DNA of 64,000 nucleotides from Hygrocybe punicea. Its lineage: Eukaryota; Basidiomycota; Agaricomycetes; Agaricales; Hygrophoraceae. Both the position numbers and the translations under genes were made by a program. Each line of letters starts with the position of its first letter. Position 1 is the stretch's first letter. The stretch is taken from positions 8,318,891 to 8,382,890 of the forward strand of contig OY744461.1 in assembly GCA_963556145.1 (NCBI GenBank), given 5' to 3'. Shown piece by piece: positions 24,105 through 34,902 of this stretch. The notes under the pieces were generated by a model. The model did no database searches. It worked only from the letters and a program-made list of their open reading frames with translations, and was not told the origin of the DNA.

Positions 24105-26195
24105 ATGACTACGAAAAAGAAGCAAAAAGAACGAGCGAAGAAGGAAAAAACGCGGCGGAAAACCAACACAAAAAGAGAACCAACAATCTCGCCACCAACG
24201 GCCCAGCCCACAGCGACGTGGACCCAAATGAACACAACGACGACGCTCACTGCCCCGGTGCCCGCCAACGCCATCCCAACACCACCCAGTGCCTCCGACC
24301 GTGAACATTCAACAGCCTCGTCGACCCACCTTACCGCCAACTGTGGCCAGCCAAAAACGAGGCACGGACCCCAAGATTCAACCCTGCACACCACAGCACG
24401 CCCACCTCCACCAAAAGCGTCGACGTTCGCGCCCGAGCACGCCACGTCGTTATTGCCCACCCAAATGGCCCCACCCTCGCTGCAAAACGCGTCAGAACGC
24501 GCCCCAAACCCAACCGCCACGTTCGCGTCCCCCACCCTCGCAACCACGCCCCAAGTCCCCACAACGTCAACGGCAACCCCGTCTACCGTCTCGCAGGCCC
24601 CAACGCCGTCCGCTCGCGTGCCCATCACGCCCAACACGACTGCCATGTTACGGCTGCACCCAACGCTGCAGCCTTCGCCTTCAATACTCGGACCATGGCC
24701 CCAGCGTCCAACCACACCCACGTCGACCCAGGAACGGCCAACGCGAGCACCCGTGTGCCCAAACGAACCCCAGTCCAGCCCAGCTGCTGCCGCCACGTCA
24801 CCAACGAACGTGAAGCACCGCGAAGCACCACCAGCACCTCAGCCGCAACCCCAACGTACGGCCCCGCCCCCGTTGACCCGGAAACCACAGACGCCAATGC
24901 CGGTGTACCAAGACGAGCCCCAGCCCACGTCAAACGCGTCCACCACACCGTCCCACAATGCCAACCACCTCCAAACCGAACACGGATGCGAATACCCAGC
25001 GCCCATGGCTCTCGCCACCCCCAACCCCAAGCACCCCCGAGCAGAGCGCAGCCGTGAGCTGCCTTCGAAATACCCCAACCCCAGCGCCAAAAGCGGCCGT
25101 GAGCGCGAACGCCCGGCGTGTAGACCCAACCCCAATGCAAGGCCAACCCCAGAGCCCTGTCCCGCGCCCGTTCCATCCCAGCCTGCAACCATATCCCACC
25201 CCAACCCAAAAAGCTCGCATGAGCGTGAGTGTTCAACGCCCACCGGCATGCCCACTCCCAGCACCGCGAAACCGGCCTCGAAACCCCTCCGACACGAACG
25301 TCTCGCGCCTACACCGTCTCGCGCCACCATCCCCGTCTACCCTGACCCAAAACCGAACCCTCAACACGACCATCTCGTCCCCACACCGTACCGCGCTTCC
25401 ACCATCCACCAAACGCGTCATGGAGACCCGCACGGCCAGTCGTGGCCTCTGGCATCCGAGATCGCGGAGTTCCTTGCAGGAGAGAGCCGAGACAAAGCAA
25501 ATGGCGCTGCGAGGCAAAACAACAAAGAGCAGGGTGAGAAAACGCGACAACACGCGAGCACGAAGGAGGAAACGCGCACCGGGGACAAACCCCACCGAAA
25601 GGGAATAAAACAGCACGACGAAACGTTCCAACACACGACCGCATGTGAAGGAGACCCACCTAGCCCCACAAAACGATATGCCAACGTGTCTACACAAACG
25701 GAGCCCATGGAGACACCGCCGTCAGCGTGCCGCACCAATATCCCTACCCCAAAAACTCAAGCTGTCCCCACATTCAACACCCCCTGCCAAAATCATACTT
25801 GGCGCAACACCTATCATACCCACGTCCCCATCTGGCGACCCAAGAATGTCCCCACCCTTACCTACCCCCGAGTGCAAAATCCATGGTCCACGCTTCGCTA
25901 CCGTCACCGCCGCGTCCACCCTCAAAACCTTCCCCCGAGATACCCTGTAAATAGACTCCCACCTCGTTATCAACGATACCCAATACATTTCGACGACTCC
26001 CCGTATCGAGTACAACCCCACCACCTTCCCACTATCTCTATGCGAAACTCATCAAAACTTCTGGCTCGTGTCCACCACGTTTCTCATAACCTTTCCCATC
26101 CCTCTGTTTCTCTCCCATCTTTTTTCAGACAGATTCCTGTTTCCTTTGATCCCAGTCTTGGACCTCCTTTACTAGACCCTAGTGGAGTAGACTAG
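24105..26195 (+). CDS. Pro/Thr/Ala-rich protein of the LTR element
   Basis: 696-residue uninterrupted frame filling the interior of the element. The first 30 residues are very basic (KKKQKERAKKEKTRRKTNTK); the rest is low-complexity Pro/Thr/Ala/Asn with Arg and His, containing loosely repeated HERE/REREC patches. It ends in a less biased, Tyr/His-rich region (about residues 560-680). No recognisable Gag, zinc knuckle or enzyme motif. The coding strand is strongly C/A-rich and G/T-poor. The conserved length without stops suggests it is translated; a structural, Gag-like or RNA-binding role is a guess from its basic N-terminus and position. Confidence 0.6.
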   Translation: MTTKKKQKERAKKEKTRRKTNTKREPTISPPTAQPTATWTQMNTTTTLTAPVPANAIPTPPSASDREHSTASSTHLTANCGQPKTRHGPQDSTLHTTARPPPPKASTFAPEHATSLLPTQMAPPSLQNASERAPNPTATFASPTLATTPQVPTTSTATPSTVSQAPTPSARVPITPNTTAMLRLHPTLQPSPSILGPWPQRPTTPTSTQERPTRAPVCPNEPQSSPAAAATSPTNVKHREAPPAPQPQPQRTAPPPLTRKPQTPMPVYQDEPQPTSNASTTPSHNANHLQTEHGCEYPAPMALATPNPKHPRAERSRELPSKYPNPSAKSGRERERPACRPNPNARPTPEPCPAPVPSQPATISHPNPKSSHERECSTPTGMPTPSTAKPASKPLRHERLAPTPSRATIPVYPDPKPNPQHDHLVPTPYRASTIHQTRHGDPHGQSWPLASEIAEFLAGESRDKANGAARQNNKEQGEKTRQHASTKEETRTGDKPHRKGIKQHDETFQHTTACEGDPPSPTKRYANVSTQTEPMETPPSACRTNIPTPKTQAVPTFNTPCQNHTWRNTYHTHVPIWRPKNVPTLTYPRVQNPWSTLRYRHRRVHPQNLPPRYPVNRLPPRYQRYPIHFDDSPYRVQPHHLPTISMRNSSKLLARVHHVSHNLSHPSVSLPSFFRQIPVSFDPSLGPPLLDPSGVD

Positions 26196-26294
26196 CTTGG
26201 TTGTTTTTGGTCTGTCTTTCAGTCTGTTTTCCCCCTTTTCTTTTCCTCTTTCCCCCCTGTTTCGAGTCTTTGATAGCGACGAGGACGTCGCTAT

Positions 26295-26306
26295 GAGGAA
26301 GGGGGG
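26295..26306 (+). other. Polypurine tract
   Basis: GAGGAAGGGGGG four bases before the 3' LTR, the expected plus-strand primer. A perfect stem AGCGACG/CGTCGCT (26275-26292) lies just upstream. Confidence 0.75.
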
Positions 26307-26310
26307 CACT

Positions 26311-26465
26311 TGGAGTAGTAGCGAGTGCCTAGTCACGTGACGAGGCTCCCACGGTTCGTTGTAGATAGATCCCTGTCAGTAGTCAGTCCGAATCCATCCT
26401 TCCTCGCCAGCTCTTCTGCGAGATTCTCCAGCTAGCCCTCGGAGTGGTATCTCCGTACCACTCCA
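26311..26465 (+). repeat. 3' LTR (155 bp)
   Basis: No difference from the 5' copy was found by eye across all 155 bp. Confidence 0.92.
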
Positions 26466-27442
26466 CCGCAACAAACCCTCAGACAATGAACTTTTTTTTC
26501 TGGCAGACTCGTTCACAGCAGCACATGGCGATATCATCCGAAAAGGTCAGAGTGGAATATTTCGCGGTACAGCAGATACAAGGGTGAGTTTTTTTAGGAG
26601 CGCAAATACATTCAATTAAGTCTTGTCTCTAGCCCTTCATTGCCAAAGTCAACGAGATTCTGGTTCCAGAAAGCAATACTAATGACCCTGGCCATCTTGC
26701 CATGCAGGCATATCACTTCCTGCCTTCCCTTCATCATTTACTTCACCTCCCATGTCTGGAGTTACAGCCTGTCGAAACTGAAATCATCATGAGAACAACG
26801 GTATGACAATTGATCAAGTTCTTTGTATATTTTGAATTCTTATAATTTTTTTGTAGGATGCGCTCTGTCTCGTTAATATCCAGCATGATTGCGCAACCTC
26901 TATGTGCAATGAGACCACGAGGACACAGGTCCGCCAAGAGCGGCACGAAACCACAAGAACACGGCTCACGGTTTCTCACTCCCCAACAAATCGATATATA
27001 ATCAACTCGTTTTCAATTCACAATTACCAGTACATCAATACAGTCATCCCGCCAGAACTTCATATGCCATTCCCCTATGTTACTGATGTCGAGCAACTCC
27101 GGAAGACTGCTGCGAGACAAGTACGTGAAAAAGTACAAGCGGGGACAGATTTAAACGCGGACGTCACTGTTGGGGAGAATACTGCGCCTACCGCTGCCCC
27201 AGCGTTCAATAAGGCCAAAAAGAAAACTTCCAGCTCAAAACCGGTCAGATCTCGAAAACGCAAGTGGCCGGAAATAGCAGAACGGCCAGAATTGTCATTA
27301 GTCAATCAAGATTTCGCAGCGATGATGCATACCTTTGAAGTTGGTACTGCTGGGCCTTCAAGTTAGGGAATTTGACGAGCAGCGATGGTGGGCGTCTATC
27401 ACCAGGTGGTTTACATGCCAGGCAACCGACCTCGACATGACG

Positions 27443-27662
27443 GAGCAGCCTCAAGTCGTCATCTTTCTCTCGGGGTGGAAGGTGCATTGTTCCTCAGTAT
27501 CTTGTGAAACCACGCTGTCCTCTATTCCATTCCCCTTTACTCGGCCGCTTCCACGAATCGACACATGGACGCTTATATTGGATTCATCTGTTCTTTTCCA
27601 TTTACCTTTTTTCACTATTTTCATTTCCTTGCCCTTTGTATTTTTTTCTTGCAACAGGACAC
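27443..27662 (+). repeat. Duplicated intron-like segment, copy 1
   Basis: Begins with about 22 bp matching 28125-28150 (GTCAAGTCGTCATCTTTCTC), then jumps to about 200 bp matching 28798-29028, ending in TTTCTTGCAACAG then GACACAGA. It looks like a copy of the downstream locus with some 650 bp deleted. Confidence 0.7.
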
Positions 27663-28797
27663 AGACGACTCGGAGGAGGACAACGTCCAAGGTTATATCT
27701 ATCAAACTCACGCTCAAGACGACAATTCCAAAGCTTCATTCTCTACGTCAAAATCTGCTACCTTACACAAGCCACAGCGTTCCAGTCGAGAGCCACCTTC
27801 CTCTAGTCCACACAAGCAAGCCCATTCCAAAGGTTCTCCTCAACATTCTCCGTTACATTCTGGCTCTCCCTCGAAAGTTACTCATGCCCTACCTCCAAAA
27901 CCAGTAGTTGCCAGTGTCCCTTTCATGCACCCTTCTCACCCTTCTCTCATCGAGGCGACGGCTATGTCACGGGGCCGTCCTGGTAGAGAGAAAAAGCTCA
28001 ACGGCAGTGCCAAACCTGTTTCCTCTGGCGATACGGACCCGCTCCCTCCAGACTGGGAAGAAGTGGGGGTCGGGCGGTCTATTATTATGACACACGAACT
28101 CACGAATGCACGTGGACCCTTCCCGTGAGCAGCGTCAAGTCGTCATCTTTCTCCAGAGACAAGGATCAAGGCAAAACGCACCCGCCAGAGTCGCGTTCTG
28201 GTGGTAAACTATTGTTTGACGGCACAGATACTAAAGGTGCCGAACCATCTACTGTCTTCTGTCTCAGTAGACCTGAGCCCGAGTCGCAAGTCATATCTGC
28301 CAACCTTTCATATGAAGATCGTCACTATCGTCCAGGACCAGATAATGCGCAGAAACCAAGCCAGGAAGCTAACCGTCGCGATGATCGGCAACTCCAGAAT
28401 ACCTCATATTCTGGTAACTCATACACACCTCCAGCTTCTCCGAAACTAGAGCCGGTTCGGACATCTTGGTTGCGTGATCGTGAACGACAAGACCGCCATC
28501 AACCTTATCGGCAATCGTCGCCTCATGAAACATTAGGTAACGACGCTCAACCAAGAGAGTCTCAAGGCAGTCTATCCCATTCAGAATGTCATTGGGACTC
28601 CTCCCTTGACCTACCTTCGGAGGCGGCTTCACGCCGTAGGCCAGTTTCGTCCACAAGTTATCAACAGGAGGTTGGCGGCGTGGCAGAGCCAGAGTCCCCT
28701 GCGTTTGAAGGTCCACGCAATGACGCTGTTTGGTCGTCATCACCTAGTATGTTATCCGCATCCCCTCTCCTCACCTCATCTGCCTGGCGCTTCGGCT

Positions 28798-29028
28798 CCT
28801 CTCGGGGTGGAGGGTGCATTGTTCCTCAGTGTCTCGCGAAGCCTCGGGAGTTGAGCTGCGCTGTCCTCTATTCCCTTCTCCTTTACTCGGCTCCTTCCCC
28901 GAATCGACACATGGATGCTCATATTGGATTCATCTGTTCTTTTCCATTTACCTTTTTTCACTATTTTTCATTTCCTTGCCCTTCGTATTTTTTTCCCACT
29001 CTTTCTTGCAACAGGACACAGATCCCCA
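28798..29028 (+). repeat. Duplicated intron-like segment, copy 2
   Basis: Lies inside the unusually long intron 28746-29021 of the WW gene. It shares long identical stretches with copy 1 (for example TGTTCTTTTCCATTTACC and the same 3' splice site) but has a few small insertions. Confidence 0.7.
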
Positions 29029-29640
29029 CCGCCGCATTTTCGCGTATCCCGGCCGCCCCAAACCTCGCAGCTAATCGCGTCTGTTCCGACCCCGACAGCG
29101 ACTGCTCCCAGACAGAAAACTCGCTTTGATCAGCTTGACAAATCTTCTCAACCATCTCTTCGTTCGCACGAACATGACGTCTACGCCACAGATACTTTCT
29201 GGCAATGGGATCAGCCTCCCGGGGCAATATCTGAGCAGGGTGTGGATCATGCTGCGAAGGGACTGCGGCCAGATGATTTTGCTACCAATGTCATTTCAAA
29301 TTACAGAACTTCCCCAGCAGGCCCCCCTCGTTAAGCCGCATCCCATTCTGAGAGGTCAGCTTCAGTCTCACCACTCCCTGCCGCGACGCAGTTGGAACAG
29401 TCACGTACGTACACTTCAGCCTTCCTTTGACTGCATCTCCGCCGTTTATTCCCCTTCGTGCAGGCACCCGAAAGAGACAGCCTTTAACACCGCAAAGCAA
29501 ACGCTTCTGTGACAGGTCGATGATACCTCAGTCAGAGCAAGTGTTACCTGCCACGACGGCGCCAAATAGTCATAGGGATGGCGGTATTAACTCACACCGA
29601 CCTACTTACATTGGCAGTGTCCCCTCCGGCCTGCGTTTAC

Positions 29641-30179
29641 TAGTGTTGCCGTAGTTCGGTTCCGAACCTAGCCGAACCCGGTTCAAACCCCAAACCGAAC
29701 CCGGGGTTCAGTCTAAGTTCAGCCAAATGCTGAACTGGACCGCGGGTTCGGTTCAGGGTTTCGAGGCTGGCCGGATTTCCTGAACGGCTCCAAACCGCGT
29801 CCAAACCGCGAACGCGGATATTTTTAAGGAATTTATTTCATTTGTTTTTCATATTTCTTTACTTACCATTTCGTGTTAAACGGTATCATGTGACCGGCCG
29901 TGACGAGGTAGCTTTCACGCGACACAGCAACATCAACACGGATTGAACACAACACAATTTGTGTTGTGTTCCTCAAGGTAAGTTTCCTTTTTTTCTTAAC
30001 TTTACTAATGTTATTTGCGACAGGAAAATCGACAACCACGGCAACGACAACCACGACGCCCAGCAGCAGCAGCAGCAATGTCGGCAGCAGCAGCAACAGC
30101 GGCAGCGGCAACGGCAACAGCAGCAACAGCAGGAGCGCAGCAGCAACAGCAGCAACGGCAACGGCAACGGCAACGGCAA

Positions 30180-30220
<41 letters not shown>

Positions 30221-30875
30221 ACGGTGGCAGCAGCAACGGCGGCAACAGCAGCAGCAGCAGCAGGAGCGCAGGAGCAACAGCAGCAACGGCGGCAGCAGCA
30301 ACGGCGGCAACAGCAGCAGCAGCAGCAGCAACGCTGGCAGCAGCAACACCGGCAGCAGCAGCAGCTGCTGCTGGTGCATCAAGCCCCAACATCACCATCA
30401 GCGGCGGCAACAACAACGGCAACCACCACCACGACGGCCAGCAGCAGCAGCAGCAACAGTGGCAGCGGCAGCGGCAACAGCAGCAGCAGCAGCAACAGTG
30501 GCAGCGGCAGCGGCAACAGCAGCAGCAGGAGTGCAGCAGCGACAGCGACGGCAGCAGCAGCAGCAGCACCAGCAGTGGGAGCGGCAGCAGCAGCAGCAAC
30601 AGCACCAGACGGCTCCCCCGTAGCCCAACTTCCTCGCGAAGCGTAGCGCCGTATCAATTGATACGTGCCTGCCATTCGCGAGGAGAACGGAGCTCAGGGG
30701 TGAGCCAACCTCGGTCTGGGGTTCAGACCGCGTCTGAACCCAGACCGAACGCGAAGAGACGGTTCAAAGCCGTTCTGGTCCAGGTTTGGCCATGCGCCAA
30801 ACCGGACCCGAAGTTCAGTTCGCGGTTCCGCCAAAAAGGCTCGGAACCGGACCGAACTGAACTTCGGCAACACTA
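29641..30875. mobile_element. hAT-like non-autonomous element A (1,235 bp)
   Basis: TIRs TAGTGTTGCCG...CGGCAACACTA with a perfect 8-bp target duplication GCGTTTAC (29633-29640, 30876-30883). The left 300 bp is nearly identical to the inverted right end of element B. Inside: a perfect hairpin (29945-29971), a 46-nt intron (29978-30023, GTAAGT, TTACTAATG branch, ACAG), a 600-bp CAG/CAN-type repeat open in all six frames, and the 52-bp dyad module (30632-30683). No transposase. It interrupts the WW-domain gene. Confidence 0.92.
30632..30683. repeat. 52-bp dyad module in element A
   Basis: Arms CCTCGCGAA / TTCGCGAGG around the core GTATCAATTGATAC; both palindromes share the same centre (30657/30658). 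Confidence 0.85.
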
Positions 30876-33267
30876 GCGTTTACTGCCACAGCTCGGTGGC
30901 ACTCGAGACCCCAACCATCCGGATCTCTCGCAAGCATCAAGACTGCCTTCTGGACCTTCTACGACATCTGCTCCTAGAGCTCGACATTCACATGATATGC
31001 CGTTTACTCCCAATGAGTTTCCAGCATTAAGAGATCGAAATGTAATGGATGTTGATACTCTCCCTGCGTCTAGAACATCGTTCGGATCAAATGACGTGCC
31101 CATTCGGGCAGGTTCTGGGATGTATGCTGATCGAGAGCACAATACCGATTTACCGAAGGGTCCCAGGGCAATGTCAAGCAAATCGTCGACAGCCATGTTG
31201 TATCCACCACCCCCAGTCTCTCCTTCTGTTTCCCATCGCCGTGCCCAATCAAGATCGTCCAGCCTACAGATTACGAGATCGATCAACACCGCACCTGGGA
31301 AATAGTGAGAGATGGGAGCAGCATCGTGATGCACAGGAAAGATTACCACGATCTGACGGCGGGACAGCGAGAGAGGATGCTCTGGCGTGGAGACCAGAAC
31401 ACCAGAGTGTAGATGACTCTTCGGGTAGGCGCGAATTACTTCCGCAAGATGTAGAAGGGAATCAGGTATGGCTTCCAACTTTTTCGGCTGTGTGACAGTC
31501 ATTGAGGCCATATGACAATCTCAACGAGAGTCATTCTTGAATTTGACCCGGCACACGGAATTTTTTCGACACTTTCCTCCCAATCCCCAGCCAAAGGCCC
31601 TTGGAACTAACAATACTCCTGTCAGAAACAGAAAAGCTCATCACACTGGAACTGGTCCCCAGTCGTCCCCGGCGTTTAGGGATAATCGGTACATTCCGCC
31701 AGGCGCCGGGAATTCGGAGCCCTTCCAGAATAGAGTACCTCGCATCGACACTCGATCCAGAGAGTCGTATGAACATTCGGTTTGTGCATCTCCTGAAACA
31801 TAATTTGTAGACGCAATTTAGGGCCAGGGGTGTATCGCCAGTATATAGCTGTCACCCTCCTGTCACCGCTTCTGGTCAACACAGAAGAGGAGGGGGTGCT
31901 GGTGTTGGTGGAGGAGGAAATGCTCACGCGGTTCTGTTTGTGTTCGGATAATCAATCCATTCACATATCTGCTTAGGGCTTCGAAGGCCGTCCCCCGACT
32001 CCCTTGAACACATACCAGACCAACCCGACACCAGCTCGTTCTCGACGAGACTCGATTCGTACCGATGTAGAACCTGTAAGTCTGCTTTGAAATTGTTTTA
32101 TGACTCATTGACGAATGTATCTAGCAGCCTTGTTTCGAACAACCTAGTCAAGAAAAAAACAGACTTGCTACATCGTTGGATTCCTAGTCAGTCTTCGCCC
32201 GGTGCTCCTGCTATTCGCCCCAGTTTTAGTGGGGAGAACGTTTATCAACCTGCATCACCTTTTCCGCCTCCTCAGGAACCACCCAGCGTATCACCAGTTT
32301 GGGATGCCTCTTTTGGAACAATGCCTCGCCCAGCAGGTCGGCAGCATGACAATACCCGCCAGCAAAATCAGTATGAAAATGCTTCCCGCCAAGCCAACAT
32401 GGATGGTGATTCCATTCACAGGCGTCAGGTTTCTCTGACAGATCGGGACAAGGAGAGAGTTGCAGACCAACGTATCAACAACGTTGTGGTTGGCCTCGAG
32501 AGTCGTCTCGGCGAGCGATTTGATGATCGATACCCCTCATTGCGCCGTGATCATGAGGGGTACGCTGAGGATGTGCCTCATCAAACTGATCATCGTGGTC
32601 GGCCTCATGCCCTCAGTGCAGGACGCCCCAGCGCAGGCTGGATGGAACAAGGGAGACCAAGGAATCCCAGTCCTATTCCCGCTTCAGATGCCTATTCTGA
32701 CCGTTTTCCTGGTGCCCAAGCCCTTATGCCGTCCCACGATGGTGTTCCCTCCCGAACTTCCAAGCCCAGCCGAGCCCGTCGGTTTGGACCCGCCACTCAA
32801 TCAAGATCAGATGCGATACATACGGAAGTAGCGGTTGACATGATGTCGGGCGGTGGCCGTGCAGTAAATCGGGGCGTAGACGAAGAGTTACCACGCTCTA
32901 GTCACGATCACGATCGTCCGACCACCCTACAACGAGGAGGTTTGTTGTTGGACCGACTGTCTCTCGACAACTCGACAACTAGTGGTTCGGTTGTGATGGC
33001 TTCAGCATCTTTGCGTGAGAGGTGCCAATCCCCTCGAAGAGAGATCGCGAAGAGATGATGAGTGGAGGCGATTTGCCTTCAATAGAAACTTTATTCGACG
33101 TTGACGACGGTGCTGATTCAGACAATCATATCATCTCGGACAGTTGTACTCTCAAATTATTCTCATTAATTTTTCATGTTTAATTTTTCATGTTTAATTC
33201 AAATCGCAAACACAAACAAACAAACACTTGTTTTACACTCGTTCCACTTTTTTTTCAATGCGTCGTG

Positions 33268-34902
33268 ATGAACAACCTCTTGTTGCGTTATCGTACCTCT
33301 AGAGATGCAGCACGTCCAGCACCAGTGTCTCATGGACTACCTGACCCTCCAAGGACCACCAGATTAGCTGGTCCTGCACATATACCACCGGCTTCAGATG
33401 TTTTTGAATCAAGCTTTCAAACACCGGCTCCAAGGCAAACTAGTAGATCTGGGATGCAATCTTCTCTTCTGTCGCCTATACCTGCAGCAATATTTTCCCC
33501 TGGCCCAATTAGACGCCGTGGCGCTGAGGCTGACCTTGGTGATGAAAGAGAGCGGAAGCGGTTCAAGGTACATGCTAGGAAACAATGTCTAAGATACAAC
33601 CTAGAGGAAAACTCTCTCGACGCATTTTCTCAAGTGTGTATCATTGTTTTACTCTACCACTATACCTGATTATTCTCTACCAAAGCACTCAGATTCGAAA
33701 CTCATGCTCATCGATATCATGGCCTACATGATGGGTCATCAGCAGAATGAGAAAGATGAAAAGACAAAGGACTTGCTAAAGTCCCTGGAATTCCGGGTAT
33801 CATTTATTTGTCGCGGATATTGGCTAGTGGTGCCGACCTTCTGTCACAGAAATATCTGCAAGATCGGCTTCTCGCTTGTCTTCTCTCCCCCAACTTAACA
33901 GCATATGTTACTGATCTTGCGGAGCATATTCTTGTAAGCATGATCACATACTTTCGTTCCAAGACTTCTTATTCGTATCTATGGTAGGATTTGATCCGCG
34001 ATGACCCTGGCATCTTCAAAGTACCCTCTGAAGCTCTCGAAGACCCTGAACTAGCTCAAATACTGTTGACACTCGTGAAAGAACTACTGACTAATTTACG
34101 CAGCTCGATCAAGCAAAAGGTATGCCTCATTGTGCATCACATTCGTTTTAACTGTGCTAATGCTAAAATGAGATTGCATTCTCTACTGCCACCAAACTTA
34201 AAAATGGAAAAGACAAGAGGCCGCAGCATATTGGCGCGTTATCAAAAGCACTGACCCCACCTGGAATGGAAGTAACGGTGCTCCACTGGGCACGTATATC
34301 ATATTTGGTATGCTTCATGAACTCATCGCTCTACTTTTCATCATGTTTGATTCTAGAGAGGCTGTTATGTCCACTTCGAAACCAAGTTTGGCAGTGGCAG
34401 GCCCACACCCAATGGTCCTAGCTCCACATCTAGTCACCGCCCTGGTAATGTCGACGAAGACAGAAGTGATGGTGGCCAAGGAGGTGATTTTGATTTCAGC
34501 ACTCTTGATGACCACGATTTCGGTGGAATTGCCCATGCGACAAACGGTGGCTCAGGAGAAGGCCCTGAAGCAGATGGAAATCAAGATTGGGTTCCTGTGG
34601 ACGAACGAAGCTATGGTCCGGGGAAATTTTGGACGTTTGTCGATGACTTATTACAAGAAGCCCGTCTGAAAATTCAGGCAAGTGCGCCAACGGTGGAAGA
34701 TGAGAATATTGAGTGGACAGCGTGAGTTTCTTTATTTGCGTGTCTCGTTACGAGTATTAACCCTTGTTATTAATGAAAGGATTTTTACGCTAGCTTTCCA
34801 AGACGACCTCAAGAAGTATCCTGGACACAAGCAGGGGAAACAAACTACCACAACTCCGTCGGTTGTCTGGCAACAAAAGATTGAAAAGGCTCTGATGTGG
34901 TG
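33268..34902 (+). CDS. Unknown multi-exon Agaricomycete protein
   Basis: Exon 1 33268-33633, intron 33634-33685, then further exons to a stop at about 34902. Typical small introns end in TTCTGTCACAG (33850), ATGGTAG (33990) and similar sites. The N-terminus is Ser/Pro/Arg-rich (PGPIRRRGAEADLGDERERK) and continues into an alpha-helical region reading HSDSKLMLIDIMAYMMGHQQ, then KYLQDRLLACLLSPNLTAYV and DLIRDDPGIFKVPSEALEDP. An acidic Gly/Asp-rich stretch follows (DFDFSTLDDHDFGG), and the end is LKKYPGHKQ. It follows the WW-domain pseudogene by about 70-200 bp on the same strand, so the two may once have been one locus or a transposon-borne pair. No catalytic motif seen. I do not recognise a function. 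The start could be upstream. Confidence 0.6.

Larger units (their letters stand above)
23728..26465 (+). mobile_element. Non-autonomous LTR retrotransposon carrying one long ORF
   Basis: Two direct repeats of 155 bp (23728-23882 and 26311-26465) that look identical base for base, each starting TGGAGT and ending ACTCCA. CCGC flanks both sides (4-bp target duplication). A primer-binding site starts three bases inside (23886-23909, TGG...GGATTCGAACC), complementary to a tRNA T-arm and acceptor end. A polypurine tract GAGGAAGGGGGG (26295-26306) precedes the 3' LTR. The interior has one 696-codon ORF and no protease, reverse transcriptase, RNase H or integrase. At 2,738 bp it is longer than TRIMs and shorter than LARDs. 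The GACGAGGACGTCGC stem before the tract resembles 3' ends of basidiomycete gypsy elements (family recollection). Identical LTRs point to a recent insertion driven by an autonomous partner not in this window. Confidence 0.9.
20192..27366 (+). pseudogene. Large multi-exon Agaricomycete protein, split by an LTR element
   Basis: Starts at ATG 20192 (37-nt first exon, intron 20229-20284) and runs through about a dozen exons to a stop at 27366. The N-terminus has a zinc-finger-like CLVCP...H...SHEGTEKHKRH, followed by acidic linkers. The central and C-terminal part has LDTPTEILHTVLLGVVKYYW, then DGLHAPHLNAEYICQYKGSL and IGKHFKSLAQAMPFLIY, SILISKPKFHFLLHILKFI, FSTERYEAFNYIFRL and QQAPSRDTCQAFA. I recognise this layout as a high-copy Agaricomycete family, probably transposon-derived, but cannot name its function. 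At 23727/26466 a 2.74-kb LTR element sits inside an exon. The reading frame on the two sides joins directly once the element and one 4-bp copy are ignored, so the break looks recent. Confidence refers to the gene and its break, not to function. Confidence 0.75.
27437..33200 (+). pseudogene. WW-domain, Ser/Pro/Arg-rich protein, broken
   Basis: Possible first exon at 27437, then coding from about 27657. The WW domain lies at about 28045-28120: LPPDWEEV...GRS, then YYDTRTHECTW in the next frame, so one base is missing near 28084, inside the domain. The rest is hydrophilic, rich in Ser, Pro, Arg and Asp, with several small introns. An intron-like stretch at 28746-29021 is far longer than its neighbours. 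Exon sequence is cut at 29640 by a 1,235-bp hAT-like element and resumes at 30884 in the same frame (SGLRLL before, PQLGGTRDP after). Near 33030 a further one-base slip separates two frames. Family knowledge: WW domains bind proline-rich ligands; the full protein is not recognised. It is not functional as it stands unless the sequence has errors. Confidence 0.7.

Noticed and set aside
24074..25738. Several antisense ORFs of 100-240 residues opposite the LTR-element gene
   Set aside because: Gly/Val/Trp-rich mirror images of a C-rich Pro/Thr coding strand; no start context, introns or domains.
29959..30876. Long ORFs of about 200-300 residues in all six frames (also 57388-58264)
   Set aside because: They are by-products of the CAG/GCN repeats in elements A and B. 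No frame has independent support, so they are described as repeats rather than separate genes.
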